DNA of 64,000 nucleotides, taken from contig MSHB01000017.1 of assembly GCA_001940985.1 (NCBI GenBank), forward strand, positions 1 to 64,000, in the 5' to 3' direction. Of the stretch, positions 7,554-15,121 are shown piece by piece. This stretch comes from Mollicutes bacterium Phil14 (GTDB lineage Bacteria; Bacillota_I; Bacilli_A; ML615J-28; CAG-698). Under the pieces are notes generated by a model. The model was not told the DNA's origin and made no database searches. It worked only from the letters and a program-made list of their open reading frames with translations. The position numbers and the translations under genes are program-made. Within the stretch, counting starts at the first letter, position 1. Every line of letters starts with the position of its first letter.

Positions 7554-7835
7554 ATGAACTGGAATGAATTTATTGAAAGATATTTAATTAATCACGAAGA
7601 GTTTAGATTTAAATATAAGAATTATATTATTGATTTGCTTTATTCTAGTGGTGGGACAAAATATGCTTATTATATTAGTGAGTATATTGAAAATGAAACT
7701 ATTTTTAGTAAAATAAAAAATAGAAATAAATATTTGAAATTTGATGAATTCGATTCTCCACAAGAATTATTAGAAAAATTTAGTATTAACAATAATAGTT
7801 TCCAAGAAATTTGGAACGAACTAGAATGGAAATAA
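7554..7835 (+). CDS. putative immunity protein of orphan cassette 3
   Basis: The track ORF starts in the toxin at 7521. ATG 7554, behind AAAGGATTC and just after the toxin stop, is a better start (93 aa, MNWNEFIERYLINHEEFRF). It is a small, acidic, helical soluble protein rich in Glu, Tyr and Asn. No family is recognised. Tight spacing with the toxin supports an immunity role. Confidence 0.6.
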   Translation: MNWNEFIERYLINHEEFRFKYKNYIIDLLYSSGGTKYAYYISEYIENETIFSKIKNRNKYLKFDEFDSPQELLEKFSINNNSFQEIWNELEWK

Positions 7836-7855
7836 TTAAATAACACAGACTTGCA

Positions 7856-7895
7856 GGAGTGTAACTATCTTAACAGATGGGTGCACTCCTTTTTT
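7856..7895 (+). terminator. terminator ending orphan cassette 3
   Basis: GGAGTGTAACTATC and GATGGGTGCACTCC pair over 14 positions with two G-T pairs and one mismatch. The T-run that follows ends 11 bp before the CBASS operator, isolating the CBASS operon from upstream transcription. Confidence 0.8.
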
Positions 7896-7906
7896 AATTT
7901 TTAAAG

Positions 7907-7946
7907 TTGACACTCGTTTGACAAGAGTGCTAAAATGCGATATAAT
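7907..7946 (+). promoter_or_regulatory. CBASS promoter with embedded CIRCE-like (HrcA) operator
   Basis: The operator is TTGACACTC (7907-7915), 9 nt, GAGTGCTAA (7925-7933). The CIRCE consensus is TTAGCACTC-N9-GAGTGCTAA, so the right half matches 9/9 and the left 7/9 with exact spacing. The promoter is TTGACA (7918-7923), 17 nt, TATAAT (7941-7946), a perfect sigma-A consensus, with its -35 box inside the operator loop. HrcA binding would be expected to block it. hrcA itself is not in the window. Confidence 0.75.
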
Positions 7947-7986
7947 ATTCGTATGAAATATACATTATGGAGGACATTTAAAACAA

Positions 7987-8823
7987 ATGAAAAAATTGTT
8001 TAAAGACATATTTTGGATAATAATAATAGGCACATTTGTAATCATGGCAACATATTATTTATTAAAAATTTTTGATAAAGAATTTAAAACAGCAATTTAT
8101 ATAGAGATTTCGATTGCAATAATAATTGCTTTTATCAGAATGTTTTATAAAAAAATCATAGATTTATTCAACAAGATATTTTATAAAGGTTATGAATATA
8201 AGAAAGAATACGATGATAAGGAGATTAGACTCTCTTTTGCTTACCTAATTAGAATACGTATTAATAATAAATATTTATTGATAAAAAGCAAAAGAGATAA
8301 GTATCAACCTGTTGGCGGAGTTTATCATATCGACGACAAAGCAAAAATTAATGATAAATTTGGTTTTTATCGAGATTCTAATCCAGGGGATGCAAATGAT
8401 ATAAGAGGGAATATTTTAGGGAGAAATATTAAAAAATTTATTAAATGGTTTAATAAAAAAACTGAAAGAGAAATTACTCCAGATAGAGAGTTTAGAGAAG
8501 AATTGATTGCTTCTGAGTTGTTACCAAGTGAAATTTTTAGTGAGTTAAACTTCTCTTATTTCGATACTTTTTATAAAGGTGTTAATCATGATAATTTTTA
8601 TAATACTTTACAATTGTTAAGGCTCGATATTTTTGATTTTATACCTACAAAAGAACAAGAGCGATACTTAGCAAACTTAGATTTTAAAAATAAAAAAATA
8701 AAAGCAAATTTATATTTAGCTACAAATGATGAAATTAAAAGATTAGGTGTTAGTGAAGCAAATGATAAGCAAATTTTTGGAACTCAAACACCATTTATTT
8801 TGGAGGGATTTAAAAATGAATGA
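7987..8823 (+). CDS. cap16: CBASS effector Cap16-like, 2TM-SMODS-associated NUDIX protein
   Basis: This 278-aa protein follows a GGAGG RBS. Two membrane helices (residues ~8-27 and 36-54) are followed by a NUDIX-like domain with GGVYH (110-114) and REFREE (167-172), the core of a Nudix box. This 2TM plus SMODS-associated NUDIX architecture is the Cap16 type of CBASS effector, thought to act at the membrane when a cyclic nucleotide binds. It is the first gene of a four-gene operon and overlaps the CD-NTase by 8 bp. The mechanism of Cap16 is poorly known; the assignment rests on architecture plus context. Confidence 0.85.
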   Translation: MKKLFKDIFWIIIIGTFVIMATYYLLKIFDKEFKTAIYIEISIAIIIAFIRMFYKKIIDLFNKIFYKGYEYKKEYDDKEIRLSFAYLIRIRINNKYLLIKSKRDKYQPVGGVYHIDDKAKINDKFGFYRDSNPGDANDIRGNILGRNIKKFIKWFNKKTEREITPDREFREELIASELLPSEIFSELNFSYFDTFYKGVNHDNFYNTLQLLRLDIFDFIPTKEQERYLANLDFKNKKIKANLYLATNDEIKRLGVSEANDKQIFGTQTPFILEGFKNE

Positions 8824-9931
8824 AATTAATAAGTACTTAAATATAATAGGTTCAAAACTACAATTATCAGAAGAAAAGTTTGAAGAATTAAATAAAAACT
8901 ATAAAGCTATTTCATCTTATATAGCAAATAATCATGCTTTGGCTGGTGATGAAGAATATAGTATTTATCAACAAGGATCTTTTGCAATTGATACAGCTAT
9001 AAAACCTTTAAAAGGTGATGAATTTGATGTAGATGTTGTAATCGAGTTTGATATTAAAAAAGGTGACGTAGGACCAATTGAATTCTATAATCAATTATTT
9101 AAAGCCTTTAAAGAAGGTAGGTATGGCAATATTGTTGAAGAGTATAGAAATAATATAAGAATAAATTATGATAACAATTATCATTTTGATATTATGCCTG
9201 CAATTCCTTTGGCTTATAATTCACAATTATTAAATGTTCCAGATAGAAAAAAATGTGAGTGGGTTATTAGATCTCCAAAATTATATAGAAGCTGGTTTTT
9301 AGAACAAGCAAATAAAATTTCTAAATATAATAAAGGAATCAAAGTGTCTGTAAATGATAATAATCAGTTTGTATTAGAAAGAGATATTGCTCCGCTTGCG
9401 AAACCTAAAGATTACGAGCTTAAACCAACGTTAAATCGTGTCGTTCAATTAATTAAAAGGGCAAGAGATGTTTATTTCTATCATAAAGAAGAATATGTAC
9501 CTCAAAGCATTGTGTTGACAACTTTAGCTGCACAGTTTTATCAAGGTGAACAATCAATAGTAGACGCTTTATTAAATATAGCAAAAAAAATGTTTGAACT
9601 AGGAAACAATAATCCTAGATTCGATGTATATAATCCCGCTTGCCCGAACAAACAAGAGAATTTTACTCAAAAATGGAAATATAAAATAAAATTTTATGAT
9701 AATTATTTTGCATTTACAAAGTGGTTTTTAAATGGAATTAAGGGGTTACTAAACAATTCTACGGCCAAAGATTCATTGATTAATTTATTTGGGGAATCAT
9801 TGTTAAATAATGTTTATGAGGAAACTAAATATGATTATTTTTGGAGGGAATTAGAATCTAACATTCACAAAGGGAATATTTTTCCCAATGCTCCTGTAAA
9901 AGTAGACAAAAAGGAGAGAGGAAATGCTTAG
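8816..9931 (+). CDS. CBASS CD-NTase (cGAS/DncV-like nucleotidyltransferase)
   Basis: The start chosen is ATG 8816 (371 aa), not the track start 8747, because GGAGGG lies just upstream and the extra residues read cap16 in another frame. The nucleotidyltransferase core is clear: QQGSFAIDTAI (G54-S55), FDVDVVIEFD (D71, D73) and the third Asp in FDIMPAIPL (D125). In CBASS this enzyme makes a cyclic di- or trinucleotide on phage sensing, which activates the effector. The product cannot be read from sequence. Its C-terminus (KVDKKERGNA) is the expected target for ligation by Cap2. It overlaps cap2 by 8 bp. Confidence 0.92.
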   Translation: MNEINKYLNIIGSKLQLSEEKFEELNKNYKAISSYIANNHALAGDEEYSIYQQGSFAIDTAIKPLKGDEFDVDVVIEFDIKKGDVGPIEFYNQLFKAFKEGRYGNIVEEYRNNIRINYDNNYHFDIMPAIPLAYNSQLLNVPDRKKCEWVIRSPKLYRSWFLEQANKISKYNKGIKVSVNDNNQFVLERDIAPLAKPKDYELKPTLNRVVQLIKRARDVYFYHKEEYVPQSIVLTTLAAQFYQGEQSIVDALLNIAKKMFELGNNNPRFDVYNPACPNKQENFTQKWKYKIKFYDNYFAFTKWFLNGIKGLLNNSTAKDSLINLFGESLLNNVYEETKYDYFWRELESNIHKGNIFPNAPVKVDKKERGNA

Positions 9932-11534
9932 TAATAGGTTATTATATGAATTATTTTGCATAGAAGAATTTAAAAAAATAGAAGAGTATTTTTATTATGA
10001 AATTATCAATGCTGAACCACTATCTATTTTGTTTTCTATAAATGTGCATAATTTTACATATGAATTTATTGCTGAATACCCTAAGTATTTTCCACATCAG
10101 CCTATAATTATTTACAGGAAAACTGATTTTAAAACTGTCCATTGCTATAAAAATGGTGCTATGTGCTTAAAATGGGGGAACGACAATTGGAATAGTGATT
10201 TGACAATAGTGGATCTAATTAAAAATCTATATGATTTGTTATTTGTAGAGAATCCGCTTGGTAGTGAACATCAACAATCAGAATCGGGCGATTCATTTTC
10301 ACTAGGACAAGAGATTAGATATGTAGATAATATTTGCTTGGTACTAGGAAAAGATACATTAAGTTATATTAATGATTATGGAAATATGAAATTATCTTAT
10401 AATAAAACTGATGAAAACAAAAAAATTTATTTTATTAAAAGTATAGATGATAAAAAAATAATTAAATCTAAAGCATTAAAAAATGAAAAAGAAGTTAAAT
10501 ATTTTAGAACAAAAATTTTATGGAAAGAATTAATATGTTTGAAACCTAGAGAATTATTTAATCACTTAAATATAGGAGAAATAATAAAAAAAGATTTCAT
10601 TATATTTACAATTGATAATTACGCCATTTTCCTTTCTAAACAAGGTAAAAAGGTTGATTATATTAAAATTATTGTGAGTGAGTTTGAAACAGATAAAAGA
10701 TTAAAAATTGACAAAAATATTTTAAATAAAAAAATCTTAATTCTTGGATTGGGTTCAATTGGTTCTAGAGTATTAATGGACTTGTCTAGAACTGGGTTTA
10801 ACAATTTTATATTAGTTGATAATGATATTATGCTTCCGTATAATACAGTTAGACATGAATTAACAGAAAAACATATTGGCGAATATAAAGTTAATGCATT
10901 AAAAAGAATGATTTCTGATGAAATAAATCCGAATATTAATATTGAAGTTTCAACATTAAATATGTTGGGCCAAGAATCATCAACGTCTACTGAAAGATTC
11001 TTAAAAATGTGTGAGAGTGCCGATTTAATTATTGATTGTACAGCTAATGACAATTTATTATTGTTGGTTGATAATGTTTTAAAAGATAAACAAATTCCTT
11101 TGATAAGTGGTACTGTTATTCCGGGTGGACTAGGAAATATTGTGTTGATTAGAAAAAAAGAAGATGTTTTTTCTATGGAGAAAATATTATCTGCTTATTA
11201 TTATTTTAAATCCACAAAAAATATGTTTGCAGAAGAATCTCATGATTATGAAGCAACTATTGAAGAAACACCTTATGTAGCTACTATGTCAGATTGTTCA
11301 ATATTGAGTGGATTGATTGGAAAAAATGCTATATTAATATTAAACAATGATAACGATATATATAATATAAATGTATTTTCAACAAGTTCTTATGGTGATT
11401 TGAAAGAAATGTATAATACATATAGATTAAATGTTGTAGATATACCTGTAGAAGAAGTAGAATTTGATGAAGAAATAATAAAAAAAGGTGAAAAAATATA
11501 TGAAGATTATCATTCAAGAAGATATAGCAAATAA
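9924..11534 (+). CDS. cap2: CBASS Cap2, fused E2-E1 ubiquitin-ligase-like enzyme
   Basis: This 536-aa protein has an N-terminal E2-like domain (~1-130) with CYKNGAMCLKWG; C81 is the likely catalytic Cys. A linker precedes the ThiF/E1 adenylation domain with ILILGLGSIGSR (~274-285), VDNDIMLPYNTVRHEL and DCTANDNLLL. Cys458 in TMSDCSILSG is the likely E1 thioester Cys. Cap2 of type II CBASS conjugates the CD-NTase C-terminus to cellular targets and primes it. Order and overlaps with the CD-NTase and Cap3 genes fit a full type II system. Confidence 0.92.
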   Translation: MLSNRLLYELFCIEEFKKIEEYFYYEIINAEPLSILFSINVHNFTYEFIAEYPKYFPHQPIIIYRKTDFKTVHCYKNGAMCLKWGNDNWNSDLTIVDLIKNLYDLLFVENPLGSEHQQSESGDSFSLGQEIRYVDNICLVLGKDTLSYINDYGNMKLSYNKTDENKKIYFIKSIDDKKIIKSKALKNEKEVKYFRTKILWKELICLKPRELFNHLNIGEIIKKDFIIFTIDNYAIFLSKQGKKVDYIKIIVSEFETDKRLKIDKNILNKKILILGLGSIGSRVLMDLSRTGFNNFILVDNDIMLPYNTVRHELTEKHIGEYKVNALKRMISDEINPNINIEVSTLNMLGQESSTSTERFLKMCESADLIIDCTANDNLLLLVDNVLKDKQIPLISGTVIPGGLGNIVLIRKKEDVFSMEKILSAYYYFKSTKNMFAEESHDYEATIEETPYVATMSDCSILSGLIGKNAILILNNDNDIYNINVFSTSSYGDLKEMYNTYRLNVVDIPVEEVEFDEEIIKKGEKIYEDYHSRRYSK

Positions 11535-11958
11535 ACTTTATAAAATATTAAAAAAAGCAGGAAGTAAAGAAATAAAAGGAGCTTGTTTTGCTAAATTTAT
11601 AGAAAATGGAACATATGAAATAGAAGAAATTTATGTAAGTCCTATAATTGGAAATAGTGTATTTTCAAATTTGATTATAGATTTAAAATATAAAAAGTTT
11701 GAGAATAAATATTATAAAAAACATTTATTTGATTATGAAAATCATAACTATATTGGGGATTGGCACTCACATCCGGTGTTTGATTGTAGACCATCTAATT
11801 ATGATATAAATGAACTTGAAGAAGAATTGGATAAATCTAATGCAAATTTTCTTATTCAATTAATTGTAAAAATAGAAAACAATTTTTTAGTTGGTAGATG
11901 CTATTACTTGTCAAAGTCGAATAAAAAATATAGTGAGTGTGAATTGGAACTAAAGTAA
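11500..11958 (+). CDS. cap3: CBASS Cap3, JAB/JAMM isopeptidase
   Basis: The track starts at GTG 11488. ATG 11500 sits behind AAAAGGTG and gives 152 aa; it is preferred. The JAMM metal motif is complete: H89-S-H91, seven residues, S99-x-x-D102 (DWHSHPVFDCRPSNYD). In CBASS, Cap3 removes the CD-NTase from its conjugates and antagonises Cap2. The gene overlaps cap2 by 35 bp and is the last of the operon, followed at once by a strong terminator. Confidence 0.92.
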   Translation: MKIIIQEDIANKLYKILKKAGSKEIKGACFAKFIENGTYEIEEIYVSPIIGNSVFSNLIIDLKYKKFENKYYKKHLFDYENHNYIGDWHSHPVFDCRPSNYDINELEEELDKSNANFLIQLIVKIENNFLVGRCYYLSKSNKKYSECELELK

Positions 11959-11994
11959 AAACCGGGTATTACGGAGTTGTAATACTCGGTTTTC
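11957..11994. terminator. strong bidirectional terminator after CBASS operon
   Basis: AAAACCGGGTATTAC-GGAGTT-GTAATACTCGGTTTT forms a 15-bp stem with a single G-T pair. It separates the CBASS operon from the convergent endonuclease remnant on the minus strand. Confidence 0.9.
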
Positions 11995-11996
11995 AT

Positions 11997-12439
11997 TTAA
12001 CATCCATATTTATTTCTAATTCTAGTTAATGCGTCTTTTATATATTGTGAAGATATTTTATATTGATCGAATACAATGTCAAATCCGTGTTCATCATTAC
12101 AAACAAAATTCCAATAGTCTTTACCAATTAATAATTCATCTTTAGAAAAGAATCTTTCTACATTCGCTTGATGCCATGAGTTATTTTCTCCAAATTTGTT
12201 ATATGCTGTAGCAAAGTATATTAATATTTTTTGATCTGATGGAGTAATATTTTTTAACATAAAATATTCTTTTATTAAAGCTGATTTTTCGCTTTTTGCT
12301 TTTTTATTATCTAAATCTCCACCAGCTTTAAGTTCTACTAAATAATGAGTTCCAGTATTTTAATCATAAAACCAGTTATCGCATACATGTTGAGTTTTAA
12401 AGCTTGTTGTATCTCTAGGTTGAACAACAAAAATTAGAG
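11997..12439 (-). pseudogene. C-terminal remnant of a TdeIII-like type II restriction endonuclease
   Basis: The track shows only an 87-aa ORF (11997-12260). Reading further upstream on the minus strand in the same frame gives DTTSFKTQHVCDNWFYD, then a TAA, then NTGTHYLVELKAGGDLDNKK, continuing into the ORF. Glu-Leu-Lys in VELKAGG fits the catalytic ExK of a PD-(D/E)XK nuclease, and the string resembles TdeIII/MjaII-type enzymes from memory. The N-terminal half is missing, cut at about 12435 where the integrase remnant begins, and an in-frame stop is present, so it is dead. No cognate methylase is visible. Confidence 0.65.
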
Positions 12440-13003
12440 AACTATTGTCTTAAATCTAAACCTAACTATATAGGAATAATTATTTGTTTGTATACAGGAA
12501 TAAGACTTGGTGAATTACTTGCTTTAACTTGGGATGATATTGATTTTGATAAAAGATTATTAAGAGTTAACAAGACTGTTTATACCATTAGTAAAAATGG
12601 TAAGAACGAAGCATATATTGATAAACCTAAAACTAAACAATCTAATAGAATAATACCTTTACCTAAGCAATTAATAATTTTGTTAAAGAAAAACAAAAAA
12701 GAATCTATTTCAAACTACATCATCGCCACAAAAACTGGAGGTATAGTTCAAAATAGATCCTATCAAAAAGCATTTAAAAGTCTTTTAAGAAAATGTGACA
12801 TTTCCTATAAAAACTTTCATTCATTAAGACACACATTTGCTACTCGTGCATTAGAACTTGGAATGGATGTTAAAATATTATCTGAAATATTAGGTCATAA
12901 AAATTCGGTTGTAACATTAAATCGATATTCACATTCTTTACCAGAACATAAAGCAGAATTTGTGAATAAGGTTGGAAAGTTATTAGATACCTCCAATTTA
13001 TAG
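12428..13003 (+). pseudogene. N-terminally truncated tyrosine recombinase (phage/Tn916-type integrase)
   Basis: The track begins at a TTG (12488), but the homologous frame continues upstream (KLENYCLKSKPNYIGIIICL) to about 12428, where it abruptly meets the endonuclease remnant. The catalytic domain is intact: TGIRLGELLALTWDDIDF (first Arg), HSLRHTFATRA (HxxR), LGHKN and the nucleophile in LNRYSHS. The arm-binding and core-binding N-terminal domains are missing. It is a deletion remnant of an integrative element and is probably inactive. Confidence 0.8.
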
Positions 13004-13007
13004 ATTT

Positions 13008-13180
13008 TATGGATGTAATATGGAGATTTTAACTAAAAAATGGATGAGTTTATGGATGTATTACATCAATTGTAAACAGGATAAGGGGTGCATCACTTTG
13101 CATCACAAAGTGTTTCGCCATAGTGTTATAACTGGGATACCCAGCTTACAAAATTTATAAACAAATAGATGGATGTAAAC
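13008..13180 (+). repeat. TGGATG-type short direct repeats after the integrase remnant
   Basis: TTATGGATGTAATA (13008), TGGATGAGTTTATGGATGTATTA (13041-13063) and AGATGGATGTAAA (~13168) repeat a TGGATGTA unit downstream of the integrase. Such short repeats near an int gene can be arm-type binding sites; this is suggestive only. Confidence 0.35.
13069..13148 (+). other. approximately 80-nt structured element upstream of serine recombinase, copy 2
   Basis: This aligns end to end with 1704-1784. ATTGTAAACAGGATAAG, ATCACTTTGCATCACA-like and AACTGGGATACCCAGCTTA are shared, with changes concentrated in the middle. Here CACTTTG-CATCA-CAAAGTG (13094-13112) is a perfect hairpin. Four pairs of the GACGTGC/GCACGTC stem of copy 1 can still form (GGTG/CGCC), including one C-G to G-C swap. 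It lies 86 bp before a truncated recombinase gene. Confidence 0.6.
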
Positions 13181-13233
13181 ATAAACTTGTGGTATCATCA
13201 TGATGCAAGTTTGTGAAGGAATTGGAGGTTAAT

Positions 13234-13365
13234 TTGAAAGATAATAAAATTTACAACCCAACTTTATATTGTAGACTATCACTAGATGATGGAAATGTGG
13301 GAGAATCAGGAAGTATTCAAACACAAAAGATTATTTTAGAAGAATATGTCGCATTTTACATCTAA
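13234..13365 (+). pseudogene. truncated serine recombinase, N-terminal ~42 codons only
   Basis: A TTG start after GGAGGTTAAT gives KDNKIYNPTLYCRLSLDD, GNVGESGSIQTQK and IILEEY, closely matching residues 1-40 of the recombinase at 1812. It then breaks off (VAFYI, stop). Catalytic-serine motif GSIQTQ is present but the rest of the gene is gone. The break lies just before the start of ordinary chromosomal genes, so it probably marks the edge of a deleted element. Confidence 0.8.
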
Positions 13366-13405
13366 ATGCATAATGCGTCTACTCTAGTATACTTATCTTT
13401 TTTGG

Positions 13406-13434
13406 TTGAAAAAAAATAATTTAAATGATAAAAT
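13406..13434 (+). promoter_or_regulatory. promoter of the PfkB kinase gene
   Basis: TTGAAA (13406-13411), a 17-nt spacer and TAAAAT (13429-13434) are followed by the RBS GGCGGTGATTCAATG. Confidence 0.6.
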
Positions 13435-13463
13435 ATATTTAATGTAGTATAGGCGGTGATTCA

Positions 13464-14378
13464 ATGAGAAATAAAGTCTTTGTTATTGGCTTGAGCGGTG
13501 AATCAGTATTTTTGAATGTTGATGAATATCATAAAAATGGCGAAACATTACATTCGAAAACTTTTAAAAGCGAAGTTGGTGGAAAAGGTTATAATCAAGT
13601 AATTGCCTTAAATAAATTTGGTAGTGATGTGTTTTATTTATCATCTATTGGACATGATTATTATGGTGAAAAATGTGAAGAATTTTTGAAACAAAAAAAT
13701 GTGAACGCGTTATTTGTGAAAAAAGATTTGCCAACAGCTTTTGCCACAATCTTGACAAATAGCCATGGAGAAAATCAAGTAACGGTTTATGATGGAGCAA
13801 CGCGTTTATTAGATAAAAAAGATGTTTTAAAAGTGGAAGATGAGATTAAAACAAGTTCTGTTGTTTTATTACAACTTGAAGTTCCATTAAGTGTAAACTT
13901 AGAGGCTGTAAGAATAGCTAAAGCTAATAATGTGAAAGTTATTATTAATCCAGCCCCCGCAATTAACTATAATTTAGAGTTGTTACAATGTGCTGATATT
14001 ATAACTCCTAATGAAAGCGAAGCAAGAAAAATATTTGGTCTGAATGAAAGTGAAAATATCAATAATATTTTAGTTAAAATGAAAGAAATGTTAATTAAAG
14101 AAGTAATTGTTACATTAGGTGACAAAGGTGCAATGCGCTTCTTTAATGAAAGTGTTGAATATTATCCACCACTTAAAGTTAAAGCAGTTGATACAACTGG
14201 TGCTGGTGATACATTTAATGCTATGTTAGCATATATGATTTCTAATGAAACAGAGATGAAACTAGCAATTGAATATGCAATAATAGCTTCAGCGTTAAGT
14301 GTTACTAGAAAGGGTGTAGTAGATGCTATTTTTAAATTAGAGGAGGTAAAAGAAGAATATGAAAAAAATCGACATTAA
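13464..14378 (+). CDS. PfkB-family carbohydrate kinase (ribokinase-like)
   Basis: This 304-aa protein has full PfkB length. The N-terminal signature VGGKGYNQVIALNKFG aligns with the ribokinase GGKGANQA motif, and the C-terminal anion-hole/catalytic motif is DTTGAGDTFNAML, with Asp as general base. NPAPAINYN and DIITPNESEA are also typical of ribokinase. It phosphorylates a sugar or nucleoside with ATP; the substrate cannot be fixed, and no transporter or ribose genes adjoin. The RBS is GGCGGTGATT. It overlaps the following acetyltransferase gene by 20 bp, so the two are likely co-transcribed. Confidence 0.88.
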   Translation: MRNKVFVIGLSGESVFLNVDEYHKNGETLHSKTFKSEVGGKGYNQVIALNKFGSDVFYLSSIGHDYYGEKCEEFLKQKNVNALFVKKDLPTAFATILTNSHGENQVTVYDGATRLLDKKDVLKVEDEIKTSSVVLLQLEVPLSVNLEAVRIAKANNVKVIINPAPAINYNLELLQCADIITPNESEARKIFGLNESENINNILVKMKEMLIKEVIVTLGDKGAMRFFNESVEYYPPLKVKAVDTTGAGDTFNAMLAYMISNETEMKLAIEYAIIASALSVTRKGVVDAIFKLEEVKEEYEKNRH

Positions 14379-15012
14379 TAATTGGAAAGGCAAAAAACAT
14401 TATGAATGGTTTAAGAACTATCCAACGCATTTTTATGGAGTTACTTCTAGAATAGATGTTACTGAACTTGTAAAAATAACAAAAGAAAAGAAATATTCTT
14501 TCTTTCCATGTTTTTTATATATAATCACTAAAGCATTAAATAATGTTGAAGAAATGCGATTAAGAATTATTAATGATGAAGTTTATTTATTTGATTTATG
14601 TCATCCTGCATATACTGTAATGACAGATAGTGGTGTTTTTGATAATTGTGATAATGAATATTGTGAAGATTTTCAGAAATTTTATAAAGAAACAAAAGAA
14701 GCAATTGCAAAAGTGAAAGTAGGAGTAGATGAGAACAAGAGTTATAACGATCTAACAAGATTTGATCAGTTCTTTTTTAGTTGCTTACCTTGGATAGATT
14801 TCACATCATTGTCTCATCCTATGCCTAATGATCCAACAGTTTCAGTTCCAAGAATGTGTTGGGGGAAATATGTTTATAATGAGGTAACTAATAGATATGA
14901 AATGGCATTGAATATTCAAGTTACTCATGCACTAGTTGATGGACATCCGTTATCAAAATGTTTCTTAGAAATTCAAAAATTATTAAATGAAGCAAGTATG
15001 TATATAAAATAA
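14359..15012 (+). CDS. chloramphenicol acetyltransferase-like (CAT family) enzyme
   Basis: This 217-aa protein has the normal length for CAT. It shows NWKGKKHYEWFKNYPTHFYG at the start, the acyl-transfer region FFFSCLPWIDFTSLSHPM and the catalytic HxxxDG as THALVDGHPL near the C-terminus, all in family positions. Enzymes of this fold acetylate chloramphenicol or other hydroxyl acceptors from acetyl-CoA. Chromosomal relatives are often not resistance genes, so resistance should not be assumed. It is coupled to the kinase gene and ended by a hairpin terminator. Confidence 0.85.
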   Translation: MKKIDINNWKGKKHYEWFKNYPTHFYGVTSRIDVTELVKITKEKKYSFFPCFLYIITKALNNVEEMRLRIINDEVYLFDLCHPAYTVMTDSGVFDNCDNEYCEDFQKFYKETKEAIAKVKVGVDENKSYNDLTRFDQFFFSCLPWIDFTSLSHPMPNDPTVSVPRMCWGKYVYNEVTNRYEMALNIQVTHALVDGHPLSKCFLEIQKLLNEASMYIK

Positions 15013-15015
15013 AAG

Positions 15016-15042
15016 CATTAGCAGTGAAGCTAATGTTTTTTT
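15016..15042 (+). terminator. terminator after CAT-like gene
   Basis: CATTAGC (15016-15022), a 6-nt loop and GCTAATG (15029-15035) are followed by seven Ts. Confidence 0.85.
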
Positions 15043-15061
15043 ATATAAAAAAATATTTTTA

Positions 15062-15090
15062 TTGCTTTTTATAAATAATAGTGCTATTAT
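15062..15090 (+). promoter_or_regulatory. promoter of the agmatinase-decarboxylase operon
   Basis: TTGCTT (15062-15067), 17 nt and TATTAT (15085-15090), 31 bp before the agmatinase ATG. Confidence 0.55.
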
Positions 15091-15121
15091 AGTGTATGCA
15101 AAAAAATTGAGGTAAAATTGT

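Noticed and set aside
10658-11053. 131-aa minus-strand ORF
   Set aside because: It lies wholly within cap2, whose E1 motifs are clear; AT-rich antisense shadow.
13069-13148. Insertion-sequence terminal repeat
   Set aside because: The two copies are direct, not inverted, and internal pairing is stronger than any IS-end symmetry; listed as a structured element instead.
14359-15012. Acquired chloramphenicol resistance gene
   Set aside because: CAT fold and HxxxDG are present, but it is coupled to a chromosomal sugar kinase gene with no mobile element around it, so resistance is not claimed.
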